Shown: positions 54,191-62,502 of the stretch, in pieces | Layout: every line of letters begins with the position of its first letter | Position numbering within the stretch: the first letter of the stretch is position 1 | NCBI RefSeq assembly: GCF_042666505.1 | Contig: NZ_JBHTDN010000006.1 | Location: 248,001-312,000 of the forward strand | Length of the DNA stretch: 64,000 bases | From: Parapedobacter sp042666505 | Lineage (GTDB): Bacteria > Bacteroidota > Bacteroidia > Sphingobacteriales > Sphingobacteriaceae | Direction: 5' to 3' | The notes under the pieces: generated by a model | The model's database searches: none | The model's input: only the letters and a program-made list of their open reading frames with translations | Told to the model about the DNA's origin: nothing | Position numbers and translations under genes: made by a program

Positions 54191-54841
54191 TTATTTCTTC
54201 AACCGTTCTTTGAATACGCTTTTGAACTTATCCAATTTAGGGACAATCACGTATTGGCAATATGCCTGCTCGGGATTGAGGTTGAAATAGTTCTGGTGGT
54301 AATCTTCTGCAACGAAAAATTCGGTATAAGGCTCTAAAGTGGTTACGATGGGGCGGTTGTAAACCTTCTCTTCCGTCAGGCGCCGAATGTAATACGTTGC
54401 CTTTTCCTTATCCTGCGCGTCGTGATAGAAAATAGCTGATCGGTACTGAGGGCCGATATCATTTCCCTGCCGGTTAAGCTGCGTCGGATCGTGTGCTACA
54501 AAGAACGCTTCCAGCAATTCGTCATAGGTGATCACATCCGGTCGATAAATCACATGAATAGCCTCGGCATGGCCAGTCTTTCCCGTAGTTACCTGCTTGT
54601 AAGTCGGATTCCGTATATCACCACCGGTGTAGCCGGATATGACCGTATCAACGCCTTCCAATTGCTGAAACTGAACCTCGGTGCACCAAAAACATCCGCC
54701 GGCAAATGTCGCGGTATCTACCCCTCCCTGTGTGCTTGCATGATCAGGCAAGTTTTGAGGCTGGGGAACATTTGATCCAGCCAATCGCTGACATGAAGCA
54801 GATAATAGCACGCACCCGAGAAATATTGTCATTTTTACCAT
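54191..54841 (-). CDS. msrA: Peptide-methionine (S)-S-oxide reductase, lipoprotein form
   Basis: About 216 residues from MVKMTIFL; a start seven codons earlier (54862) would disrupt the signal. A lipobox (LLSASC) places it in the envelope. The catalytic GGCFWCTE motif, GYTGGDIRNPTYKQV and the C-terminal YHQNYFNLNPEQAYCQ are MsrA hallmarks. Repairs oxidised methionine in the periplasm. No MsrB is attached or nearby. Upstream is a spacer shared with the MDR oxidoreductase, which is on the same strand. Confidence 0.94.
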   Translation of the reverse strand: MVKMTIFLGCVLLSASCQRLAGSNVPQPQNLPDHASTQGGVDTATFAGGCFWCTEVQFQQLEGVDTVISGYTGGDIRNPTYKQVTTGKTGHAEAIHVIYRPDVITYDELLEAFFVAHDPTQLNRQGNDIGPQYRSAIFYHDAQDKEKATYYIRRLTEEKVYNRPIVTTLEPYTEFFVAEDYHQNYFNLNPEQAYCQYVIVPKLDKFKSVFKERLKK

Positions 54842-54914
54842 ATCATCGCGCTTTCCAGACAAATTTACAAGGTCTGCACTCGTCTTTAGTAAACTATCTC
54901 AAAAATACACCATA

Positions 54915-55943
54915 TTAGGTATTCGCTTCGCCTATAGGGTATCGGCCATCCAAGCTTAATACAATCTTTCCAAACTGAGACGAATCGTCCATATTCCGAA
55001 TTGCCGCTTCGGCATTCCCTAACGGATACACACTGTCCACAACGGGCTTTATGTGATGATCGGTAACGAACGCAAGCATGTGGGCAAAGTCGCGGGGAGA
55101 TCCCATTGTGCTTCCGAGCAGGGAAAGTTGTTTCCAGAATATTTTGCGTGCGTTAAGTGGGGGGATATTTCCGGCGGTCCCCCCAAAAAACACGATTCGG
55201 CCGCCGGGGTTCATCAAGTCGAGATGGTGCACGAACGCTTCTCCCAATGAACTGTCTATGATCACATCGAATCCGCCCGCCTCTTCCCTCAATTGCTGCG
55301 CCCAATTGTCGTCGGTATATAATATTCCGCCCGCCGCGCCCAAAGCAATAGCCTGCTCAATTTTTGCCGAACTCCCGGAGGTAACGTATGCTTCAGCCCC
55401 CACATGTATGGCAAACTGCAAAGCGAAGGAAGCTACACCACCGCCAATACCGACGACCAGCACTTTTTCGCCGGCAACCAACCCGGCCCGGCTGAAAAGC
55501 GCACGGTATGCAGTGAGTCCCCCAAGGGGTAACGCCGCTGCTTCCTCAAAGGACAAATGCTGCGGTTTCTCGTGTAAATTTTCTACGGGCACACGCACGT
55601 ACTCCGCAAAAGTTCCATCTTGCGGCAGCCCCAAAATGGACGAAGCCTTCTGTTGAAAAGCTTCATGGGTTCCCCATGCGATTGATGGGTTGATGATCAC
55701 TTCTTTGCCAATCCAATGCTGATCGGCATCACTACCTACCGCTTCAACGATGCCGGCGCCATCCGACCCCAGAATGATCGGAAATTTCAGGCCCGCATAT
55801 TGGCCTTGCTGTATCCACCAATCGCGCCGATTAAATGCGGCAGCCTTGACACGCACCAACGCCTCGGAATCACTTAATTGCGGCAAAGGCACGTCTTTCA
55901 ACACCAAGGGTTCTTTGACTCCGCTTAGAATAATTGCTTTCAT
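54915..55943 (-). CDS. MDR-family zinc-independent oxidoreductase (quinone reductase-like)
   Basis: About 342 residues from MKAIILSG; the nine extra codons upstream are unlikely. GroES-like N-terminal half (VRVKAAAFNRRDWWI, GSDGAGIVEAVG) and a Rossmann half (VLVVGIGGGVASFALQFAIHVGA, GGRIVFFGGT). The zinc-ligand Cys cluster of alcohol dehydrogenases is absent, pointing to the quinone oxidoreductase subgroup. Substrate unknown; likely NADPH-dependent. Confidence 0.88.
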   Translation of the reverse strand: MKAIILSGVKEPLVLKDVPLPQLSDSEALVRVKAAAFNRRDWWIQQGQYAGLKFPIILGSDGAGIVEAVGSDADQHWIGKEVIINPSIAWGTHEAFQQKASSILGLPQDGTFAEYVRVPVENLHEKPQHLSFEEAAALPLGGLTAYRALFSRAGLVAGEKVLVVGIGGGVASFALQFAIHVGAEAYVTSGSSAKIEQAIALGAAGGILYTDDNWAQQLREEAGGFDVIIDSSLGEAFVHHLDLMNPGGRIVFFGGTAGNIPPLNARKIFWKQLSLLGSTMGSPRDFAHMLAFVTDHHIKPVVDSVYPLGNAEAAIRNMDDSSQFGKIVLSLDGRYPIGEANT

Positions 55944-56020
55944 TTTCCAGAAAGGCCGTTTAGTTATCAAATCTCGCTCCTCAACTTACCGTCCTTCGGA
56001 TTTCGGGCGCTATACAGCCA

Positions 56021-56059
56021 AAAAAAGCGGCTCATACAAGCATGTAAGGCCGCTTTTTT
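56021..56059. terminator. Terminator downstream of superoxide dismutase
   Basis: AAAAAAGCGGC / GCCGCTTTTTT, 11-bp stem with 17-nt loop and T-runs on both strands, 17 bp from the SOD stop codon; serves the minus-strand SOD gene. Confidence 0.85.
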
Positions 56060-56076
56060 AGTTTACTTCTTACTTT

Positions 56077-56688
56077 TTACTTCTTTGCCTCCGCGTAGCG
56101 CTGACCTACCGCATTCCAATCAATTACATTAAAAATCGCTTCCAGATAGCCCGGACGTTTGTTTTGATACTTTAAATAATAAGCATGCTCCCACACGTCG
56201 ATACCAAGAATGGGCGTGCCCTTTACCTCTGCGATATCAAACAGCGGGTTATCCTGGTTGGGGGTAGATGTCACTTGCAATTTACCCGAGCCATCTACAA
56301 CCAGCCATGCCCATCCGGAACCAAAGCGGGTAGCTCCGGCTTCCTGCAATTTCTTTTTTAATTCATCAAACGAGCCGAATGTTTCGTCAATGGCCGAAGC
56401 AAGGTCGCCAGACGGTGTGCCTCCACCGTTTGAAGAAAGAATCGTCCAGAATAACGAGTGGTTGTAATGCCCTCCGCCATTGTTACGTACCGCCGCCGGG
56501 TATTTTGAAATGTTTTTGCAAATTTCCTCGATGGTCAAATTTTCCGCATCTGTACCGGCAATGGCCTTGTTAAGATTATCCACATAAGCCTGGTGATGCT
56601 TACCGTGGTGGATTTCCATGGTCTCTTTGTCAATATGGGGTTCTAATGCATCTGAGGCGTAAGGTAACGCCGGTAGTTCAAAAGCCAT
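56077..56688 (-). CDS. Superoxide dismutase (Fe/Mn)
   Basis: 203 residues. Metal ligands H27 (EIHHGKHHQAY), H77 (GGGHYNHSLFW), D164 and H168 (GIDVWEHAYYLKYQN). No signal peptide, so cytoplasmic. Fe versus Mn preference cannot be safely read from sequence. It stands alone between a strong terminator and its own candidate promoter (TAAGTTTG at 56732-56739). Close to msrA and tadA, but not in one operon. Confidence 0.96.
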   Translation of the reverse strand: MAFELPALPYASDALEPHIDKETMEIHHGKHHQAYVDNLNKAIAGTDAENLTIEEICKNISKYPAAVRNNGGGHYNHSLFWTILSSNGGGTPSGDLASAIDETFGSFDELKKKLQEAGATRFGSGWAWLVVDGSGKLQVTSTPNQDNPLFDIAEVKGTPILGIDVWEHAYYLKYQNKRPGYLEAIFNVIDWNAVGQRYAEAKK

Positions 56689-56731
56689 AATACGTATTAT
56701 TTTAAATTAAAAATTAGTTATTAGTGTTGGA

Positions 56732-56739
56732 CAAACTTA
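56732..56739 (-). promoter_or_regulatory. Candidate -7 promoter element of superoxide dismutase
   Basis: TAAGTTTG on the minus strand, exact TAnnTTTG, 44-51 bp upstream of the ATG. A TTTG at 56754-56757 is somewhat too close for a -33 element. Confidence 0.45.
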
Positions 56740-56857
56740 GCTAAAGTTGCCCACAAAAGCAACTCCATTGCCGGGCATGCCTGCCGTTAAAAACGGTCCT
56801 GCCAGCATAACTAACGATTATTGACGTGATTTTGTTTGTGAAATTAATTTTTAACGA

Positions 56858-57340
56858 TTATTTAATCCGTTTATTACGGAAAAATGACGTGATGAGTCCC
56901 GCACACTCGGATTCCAATACGCCGCTCATTACAGTTGTTTTGGGATGCAGCACATGCGTGCTGCCCAGGTTGGAAAAACCACGCTTTTCATCACGTGCTC
57001 CGAATACAATGCGGGTGATTTGCGTCCAATATGCCGCCCCTGCGCACATCAAACACGGCTCGATGGTCACATATAGGGTACAGTGGTGTAAATATTTTCC
57101 ACCGATATAATTGGCTGCCGCGGTAAATGCCTGCATTTCTGCATGCGCTGTCACGTCATTCAGCCGTTCGGTCAGGTTATGGCCACGCCCGATAATCCGG
57201 CCATTGGATACGATGACTGCACCGATCGGCACCTCCCCCTGCTCCAGCGCTCTATGGGCTTCCTTCAACGCCTCCTTCATGTATACTTCGTCGGAAACCG
57301 TATCGCCGGTCTCTTCAAAGTTGATATATTTCATAAACAA
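56858..57340 (-). CDS. tadA: tRNA-specific adenosine deaminase family protein
   Basis: 160 residues. Cytidine/deoxycytidylate-deaminase fold with zinc and proton-shuttle motif H66-A-E68 (THAEMQAF) and C96-x2-C99 (EPCLMCAGA). Predicted to convert A34 to inosine in tRNA-Arg; a broader nucleoside deaminase role cannot be excluded. MKYINFEE two codons downstream is an alternative start. Followed on the same strand by CsaA and a CsbD-like gene in reverse order upstream, forming a compact housekeeping group. Confidence 0.92.
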   Translation of the reverse strand: MFMKYINFEETGDTVSDEVYMKEALKEAHRALEQGEVPIGAVIVSNGRIIGRGHNLTERLNDVTAHAEMQAFTAAANYIGGKYLHHCTLYVTIEPCLMCAGAAYWTQITRIVFGARDEKRGFSNLGSTHVLHPKTTVMSGVLESECAGLITSFFRNKRIK

Positions 57341-57367
57341 TTTTATTAGGGCTTATGGAACCTGCCT

Positions 57368-57706
57368 TTAGATTAGTTTGGCTCCGTTCGGTACCGGACG
57401 TTCCACCGAGCTCAATACAATATCACCGTTTTCATCGGCAAAACCTGTAATCAAGCACTCGGACATAAAGTTTGCGATCTGCTTTTTCGGAAAATTCACC
57501 ACACCGATCACTTGCTTTCCCATCAGGTCATCCTTCTGGTAATGCCGGGTGATCTGTGCGCTGCTTTGAAGAACCCCGATATCTTCTCCGAAATCGACCT
57601 GAAGTTTATAGGCTGGTTTCTTGGCCTTTGGAAAATCGGAAACGCTTATGATCGTGCCGACGCGCAGTTCCACTTTTTCAAAGTCCTGCCATGAAATTTC
57701 CTGCAT
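57368..57706 (-). CDS. csaA: tRNA-binding/chaperone protein, CsaA-like
   Basis: 112 residues. Single OB-fold of the tRNA_bind type (FEKVELRVGTIISV, YKLQVDFGEDIG, QITRHYQKDDLMGKQVIGVVNFPKKQI). CsaA is a small dimeric tRNA-binding protein with chaperone activity. It lies 27 bp upstream of tadA and 12 bp downstream of the CsbD-like gene, all on the minus strand. Confidence 0.93.
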   Translation of the reverse strand: MQEISWQDFEKVELRVGTIISVSDFPKAKKPAYKLQVDFGEDIGVLQSSAQITRHYQKDDLMGKQVIGVVNFPKKQIANFMSECLITGFADENGDIVLSSVERPVPNGAKLI

Positions 57707-57718
57707 GGGATCTGTTCC

Positions 57719-57934
57719 TTAAAGTCGATTTCCTTCCAAATCGGCCAACCCCTTTTTCAGCGTAAATAGTACGTAATCGCGGGTACGCTTTACGCGGTTG
57801 GCTAAGCGGCCGACCAATTCGTCTTCTTTGCCCGGTTCGAACGCTAGGTCTTCGTCAGATAAATGATTGTATTTCCGTCTGAATTTCGTTTTTACGATTT
57901 CCCATTCCTCGGGAGTGATGCGAATTGCTGCCAT
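57719..57934 (-). CDS. CsbD-like small stress protein
   Basis: 71 residues, hydrophilic, helical. Pattern EEWEIVKTKFRRKYNHLSDEDLAFEPGKEDELVGRL, in two halves, resembles CsbD general-stress proteins although it is an outlier. First gene of the minus-strand CsbD/CsaA/TadA group. Role unknown. Confidence 0.7.
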   Translation of the reverse strand: MAAIRITPEEWEIVKTKFRRKYNHLSDEDLAFEPGKEDELVGRLANRVKRTRDYVLFTLKKGLADLEGNRL

Positions 57935-58109
57935 ATTTCTGATTTGCCTACAAACTTACTCAACTTGTCATTTATATCCAAGCTGTATCTCGGTCACGTT
58001 CGTACCGCTTCTTTGAGTGGATTCCGGATTTTCGGCTTGAATTTTGCGGTTCATCCCGAGAACAGTTTATAAAACCGTATTTTACTTAAAAATTAAACGA
58101 ATTATTGCT

Positions 58110-58706
58110 ATGAAAAAGTACTTTATGATCGCTTTCCTGGTGACGTCGACGATTTTGGGAGCAAATGCCCAATTATTGCCGAGTTTGCAATTCGGCGTAA
58201 AAGCTGGGTTAAACTTCTCCAGTTTAAAATCGGAAGAAGGAGGTTGGCTGGACGCCAGTACACGAACCGGTTATCAAGCCGGTGTTTGGGCCCGGATCGG
58301 CGGTGCGGGGGTTCATTTTCAACCCGAGCTTTACTTGACAGGGAAAAGTTCTGAAGCAAAATTGGTAGAAGAAAACGAGGAAGGAAAAGTATCGTTTACG
58401 TCGCTGGATTTACCGCTGTTGTTGGGTACGCGCATCGGCCTTGGCCCAGCGGGGTTGCGCATCGTTGCCGGACCGGTTGTATCGTTTGTTGTAGATAAGA
58501 ACATCGGAGAGTCTTTGCGTCAGGTGACCGAATTTAGCGAATACAAAAACCAGGCATGGGCAGTGACCGGCGGACTTGGTCTTGATATCAGCAATTTTCG
58601 CGTTGATTTGCGGTACGAACATGGACTTAGCGAATTGAGTAAAAATGAGAGTGCTCCCCAAAAGTTGAATCTTTGGACGGTCGGAGTCGGATACCGATTA
58701 TTTTAG
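58110..58706 (+). CDS. Outer-membrane beta-barrel (porin family) protein
   Basis: About 198 residues from MKKYFMIAF; a longer in-frame ATG at 58044 lacks a signal and was rejected. Signal peptide ends LGANAQ. Alternating strands typical of the outer-membrane-protein-beta-barrel family (FGVKAGLNFSSL, AGVWARIGGAGVHFQPELYLTGKS, LDLPLLLGTRIGLGP, LRIVAGPVVSFVVD, LRYEHGLSELS) and a C-terminal aromatic residue (VGVGYRLF). Probably an 8-strand barrel. No specific role. Terminated by a hairpin at 58731. Confidence 0.88.
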   Translation: MKKYFMIAFLVTSTILGANAQLLPSLQFGVKAGLNFSSLKSEEGGWLDASTRTGYQAGVWARIGGAGVHFQPELYLTGKSSEAKLVEENEEGKVSFTSLDLPLLLGTRIGLGPAGLRIVAGPVVSFVVDKNIGESLRQVTEFSEYKNQAWAVTGGLGLDISNFRVDLRYEHGLSELSKNESAPQKLNLWTVGVGYRLF

Positions 58707-58733
58707 TACGCTCCAGACGGAAATTAGGTGAAG

Positions 58734-58760
58734 AGCCACGCCACTCCGGCGTGGCTTTTC
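58734..58760 (+). terminator. Terminator of the outer-membrane barrel gene
   Basis: AGCCACGCC / GGCGTGGCT with 5-nt loop followed by TTT, 28 bp after the stop codon. Confidence 0.85.
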
Positions 58761-58840
58761 TTATGCACGCACACAAAACTTAGAACAGTTCTAAATTAAC
58801 TATTTTGCTTGTTTGTTTTTACCGATATTAAATCAATTGG

Positions 58841-58848
58841 TAGATTTG
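58841..58848 (+). promoter_or_regulatory. Candidate -7 promoter of sdhCAB
   Basis: TAGATTTG matches TAnnTTTG 28-35 bp before the sdhC ATG; TTTG at 58812-58815 may be the -33 element, with a longer than usual gap. AGGAG at 58870-58874 is an unusually good ribosome-binding sequence for this phylum, though very close to the ATG. Confidence 0.45.
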
Positions 58849-58875
58849 CTTACCAAAAGCAAATAATCGAGGAGA

Positions 58876-59649
58876 ATGAGCAAATCACAACATCTGCTTT
58901 CTTCATCACTGGGGAAGAAGTTGATAATGAGTTTAACAGGTCTGTTTTTATGTACATTCCTAATCGTCCACCTTATTGGCAACCTACAGTTGTTTTACGA
59001 TGACCAAGGCAAGTCATTTAATGACTATGCCCATTTCATGACCCACTTCACCCCCATCCGGATCGTCTCTTACCTGTTGTATGCATCCATTGTGATACAC
59101 GCAATTTATGCGCTGGTTTTGACCATACAAAACCGGAAGGCAAGACCCGTCCGCTATGCTGTGTACCGCGGATCTGAAAACAGTGCCTGGAGTTCACGCA
59201 ACATGGGAATATTGGGTACCGTACTGTTGGTTTTCATCGTGACGCACATGAGCAATTTCTGGTGGAAATACCACAATGATGGCGTACCTTATGTCGAATA
59301 CCGTACGGATCTGGCCACCCAGGAAACCACGGTTACCGAATTGATTGGGGATGAATACACAGACTACATTAAGTACATTGACAACGATGTTGAGGTACTT
59401 AAGGCAAAAGATTTATACAAGCAGGTTCAATTTACATTTAAAAACTGGCTTCTGGTTGCATTTTATGTAATCGCCATGGCGGCCCTCTCATTTCACCTGA
59501 TCCATGGTTTTAAAAGCGCTTTTCAAACCCTGGGATTTGACCACAAAAAGTACGCACCGGTCATCCGCTTCCTAGGGATCTGGCTTTTTGGGATCATCAT
59601 CCCCCTGGCGTTTGCGGCCATGCCATTGTATTTTTATTTTTCCAGCTAA
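58876..59649 (+). CDS. sdhC: Succinate dehydrogenase cytochrome b subunit (B-type)
   Basis: 257 residues with five transmembrane helices and four candidate heme-axial histidines (FLIVHLIGN, SIVIHAIYA, IVTHMSNFWW, FHLIHGFKSA), as in diheme B-type succinate:quinone reductases of Bacteroidota. One membrane protein replaces SdhC/SdhD. It transfers electrons to menaquinone. First gene of sdhCAB; 12 bp before sdhA. Confidence 0.95.
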   Translation: MSKSQHLLSSSLGKKLIMSLTGLFLCTFLIVHLIGNLQLFYDDQGKSFNDYAHFMTHFTPIRIVSYLLYASIVIHAIYALVLTIQNRKARPVRYAVYRGSENSAWSSRNMGILGTVLLVFIVTHMSNFWWKYHNDGVPYVEYRTDLATQETTVTELIGDEYTDYIKYIDNDVEVLKAKDLYKQVQFTFKNWLLVAFYVIAMAALSFHLIHGFKSAFQTLGFDHKKYAPVIRFLGIWLFGIIIPLAFAAMPLYFYFSS

Positions 59650-59661
59650 GCGATTCGTGAC

Positions 59662-61593
59662 ATGTTAGATTCAAAAGTACCAGCAGGGCCCTTGGCCGAA
59701 AAATGGTCGAAACATAAGTTCAATCTGAAACTGGTCAATCCGGCGAACAAACGGAAATATACCATCCTTGTTGTAGGCACCGGATTGGCCGGATCGTCTG
59801 CCGCTGCATCCCTGGCAGAGCTCGGCTATAACGTGAAGGCCTTCTGCTATCAGGACAGCCCGAGACGAGCACACTCCATTGCGGCACAAGGGGGAATCAA
59901 CGCCGCAAAGAACTATCAGAACGATGGAGACAGCGTATATCGGCTGTTTTATGACACCATCAAGGGGGGCGACTACCGCGCACGTGAAGCCAACGTATAC
60001 CGATTAGCGGAAGTATCCGTGAACATCATCGATCAATGTGTGGCTCAGGGTGTACCATTCGCCCGTGAATACGGGGGATTACTGGATAACCGCTCATTCG
60101 GCGGCGCCCAGGTATCACGTACCTTCTATGCCCGCGGACAAACGGGGCAGCAGCTTCTACTTGGTGCCTATTCGGCACTGAACCGCCAGATTAATAAAGG
60201 AAAGGTAGAAATGTACAACCGGCATGAAATGCTGGACCTGGTGACCATTGATGGCCATGCACGCGGTATTATTACCCGTAATATGGTAACCGGCGCCATC
60301 GAATCCCATGCAGGCCATGCCGTGTTATTATGCACGGGTGGGTATGGCAACGTTTTTTTCCTGTCAACAAACGCCATGGGTTGTAATGTTACCGCCGCAT
60401 GGCGCGCACATAAACGGGGTGCGTTCTTCGCAAACCCTTGCTATACGCAGATTCACCCTACCTGTATTCCGGTAACGGGCGACCATCAGTCCAAATTGAC
60501 GTTGATGTCCGAATCACTTCGCAATGACGGACGGGTATGGGTACCTAAAACCGTTGAATTGGCGCAAAAATTACGGAAAGGCGAAATTAAGATCTCGGAT
60601 ATCAAAGAAGAAGACCGCGATTATTACCTGGAACGTAAATATCCTTCTTTCGGAAACTTGGTTCCCCGGGACGTAGCTTCCCGCAATGCGAAGGAAGTGG
60701 TGGACGAGGGCCGGGGTGTGGGTGCATCAGGCATTGCCGTTTTCCTGGATTTTGAAGACGCGATCAAGCGTTTGGGTGAAGATACGGTACGGGCTAAATA
60801 TGGCAACTTGTTTGACATGTACTACCAAATTACCGATGAAAACCCATACAAACAGCCTATGCGGATTTACCCCGCGGTACACTACACCATGGGCGGTCTC
60901 TGGGTAGATTACAACCTGATGACTTCGGTTCCGGGCTTATATGCGTTGGGCGAATGCAACTTTTCCGATCACGGCGCAAACCGGCTTGGTGCTTCGGCAC
61001 TTATGCAAGGGCTTGCCGATGGCTACTTTGTCATTCCCTATACGGTAGGCGACTATTTAGCCGGACTTGGCTTCGATCCCGTCGACAAAAACCATCCGAA
61101 TTTCGAAAAAACCCGTAAAGAAGTGGAAGAAAATGTACACAAATTGCTTTCGCTAAAGGGAAGCAAAACGGTGGACGACATCCATAAAAAGCTGGGGCAC
61201 ATTATGTGGGAATATTGCGGGATGGCGCGTAACGAAACGGGCTTGACGAAAGCTAAGGGACTTATTCAGGAACTGCGAAGGGAATTCTGGTCTGATGTAA
61301 CGGTCATAGGCGAAAACGAAGAAATGAATCAGTCGCTGGAAAAAGCCGGCCGTGTAGCGGATTTTATCGAATTGGGAGAACTGATGGTTGACGATGCGCT
61401 GAACCGCCGTGAATCCTGTGGCGGGCATTTCCGTGAAGAGAGTCAAACCGAAGAAGGAGAGGCGAAACGTGACGACGAAAACTTCCGATATGTGTCCGCT
61501 TGGGAATACATGGGTGAAAATCAGCCAGAGGTACTTCACAAGGAATCGCTGGAATTTGAAAATGTTAAGCTGACACAGCGAAGCTATAAATGA
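59662..61593 (+). CDS. sdhA: Succinate dehydrogenase/fumarate reductase flavoprotein subunit
   Basis: 643 residues. FAD-binding GTGLAGSSAAASLAELG; covalent-FAD histidine H71 (SPRRAHSIAAQGGIN); substrate-site HYTMGGLWVDY and ECNFSDHGANRLGASALMQ. C-terminal SdhA domain includes the DDENFRYVSAW stretch. Oxidises succinate to fumarate on the cytoplasmic side of the membrane. 80 bp separate it from sdhB, an unusually long and repeat-bearing gap. Confidence 0.97.
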   Translation: MLDSKVPAGPLAEKWSKHKFNLKLVNPANKRKYTILVVGTGLAGSSAAASLAELGYNVKAFCYQDSPRRAHSIAAQGGINAAKNYQNDGDSVYRLFYDTIKGGDYRAREANVYRLAEVSVNIIDQCVAQGVPFAREYGGLLDNRSFGGAQVSRTFYARGQTGQQLLLGAYSALNRQINKGKVEMYNRHEMLDLVTIDGHARGIITRNMVTGAIESHAGHAVLLCTGGYGNVFFLSTNAMGCNVTAAWRAHKRGAFFANPCYTQIHPTCIPVTGDHQSKLTLMSESLRNDGRVWVPKTVELAQKLRKGEIKISDIKEEDRDYYLERKYPSFGNLVPRDVASRNAKEVVDEGRGVGASGIAVFLDFEDAIKRLGEDTVRAKYGNLFDMYYQITDENPYKQPMRIYPAVHYTMGGLWVDYNLMTSVPGLYALGECNFSDHGANRLGASALMQGLADGYFVIPYTVGDYLAGLGFDPVDKNHPNFEKTRKEVEENVHKLLSLKGSKTVDDIHKKLGHIMWEYCGMARNETGLTKAKGLIQELRREFWSDVTVIGENEEMNQSLEKAGRVADFIELGELMVDDALNRRESCGGHFREESQTEEGEAKRDDENFRYVSAWEYMGENQPEVLHKESLEFENVKLTQRSYK

Positions 61594-61658
61594 TTTTAGA
61601 TTGTGGATTTTAGATTGTAGGTAAATTCAGGGGAAATCTGCCGTCGTAATCTAAATCC
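61592..61658 (+). repeat. Repeats in the sdhA-sdhB spacer
   Basis: Two tandem 14-bp units, GATTTTAGATTGTG (61592-61605) and GATTTTAGATTGTA (61606-61619), followed by an inverted near-copy TAATCTAAATCC (61647-61658). The arms could pair in the transcript. The repeat starts inside the sdhA stop region. Confidence 0.65.
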
Positions 61659-61673
61659 GTAAATAAAGAAGCA

Positions 61674-62444
61674 ATGAGTGGAAACATGAACCTGACGCTC
61701 AAAGTGTGGCGTCAAAAAAATGACAAAACAAGGGGTAAATTCATAACCTACCAAGCCAACGGAATTTCGCCGGATATGTCTTTTTTGGAAATGCTGGACG
61801 TTGTCAACGAAGGCCTGGTACGGAAAGGGGAAGACCCCATCCACTTTGACCATGATTGCCGCGAGGGCATTTGTGGGATGTGTTCCTTACATATTAATGG
61901 ACGTCCACACGGTCCGAAACAAGGGACGACTACCTGCCAACTGCACATGCGCAGCTTCCATGATGGGCAGACCATCGTTATTGAGCCTTGGCGAGCGGCC
62001 GCTTTTCCCGTAATCAAAGACCTGGCCGTTGATCGTTCGGCTTTTGACCGCATTCAACAAGCCGGCGGATATATCAATGTAAATACCGGTGGGGTACCGG
62101 ATGCGAATAGCATCCCTATTCCGAAAATTGTAGCAGACGAGGCTTTTGAATCGGCGACATGCATCGCCTGCGGGGCCTGCGTAGCGGCCTGTAAAAATGC
62201 GTCGGCCATGTTGTTCGTCTCGGCAAAAATTTCACAATATGCGTTATTGCCTCAAGGACAAACCGAGCGCTACAGCCGCGCACAAGCCATGGTGGCGCAA
62301 ATGGATGCAGAAGGTTTTGGCAGCTGCACCAACACCGGTGCCTGTGAAGCGGAATGTCCTGTTGGAATTAAACTCACAAATATTGCGCGGATGAACCGCG
62401 AATACCTCGGTGCCAAAATCCTGAAGGAAGAGGAAGCACATTGA
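61674..62444 (+). CDS. sdhB: Succinate dehydrogenase/fumarate reductase iron-sulfur subunit
   Basis: 256 residues. [2Fe-2S] ligands C62, C67, C70 and C88 (DCREGICGMC ... TTCQLH); [4Fe-4S] and [3Fe-4S] clusters from C163, C166, C169, C173 and C218, C224, C228. Connects SdhA to the cytochrome subunit. The last gene of sdhCAB. No clear terminator follows before the next gene. Confidence 0.97.
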   Translation: MSGNMNLTLKVWRQKNDKTRGKFITYQANGISPDMSFLEMLDVVNEGLVRKGEDPIHFDHDCREGICGMCSLHINGRPHGPKQGTTTCQLHMRSFHDGQTIVIEPWRAAAFPVIKDLAVDRSAFDRIQQAGGYINVNTGGVPDANSIPIPKIVADEAFESATCIACGACVAACKNASAMLFVSAKISQYALLPQGQTERYSRAQAMVAQMDAEGFGSCTNTGACEAECPVGIKLTNIARMNREYLGAKILKEEEAH

Positions 62445-62502
62445 TCCAAATTGGCATTTAGCGGGGGATTTGCTATTTTTACGTGATTAACCCGTCTAAA
62501 AG

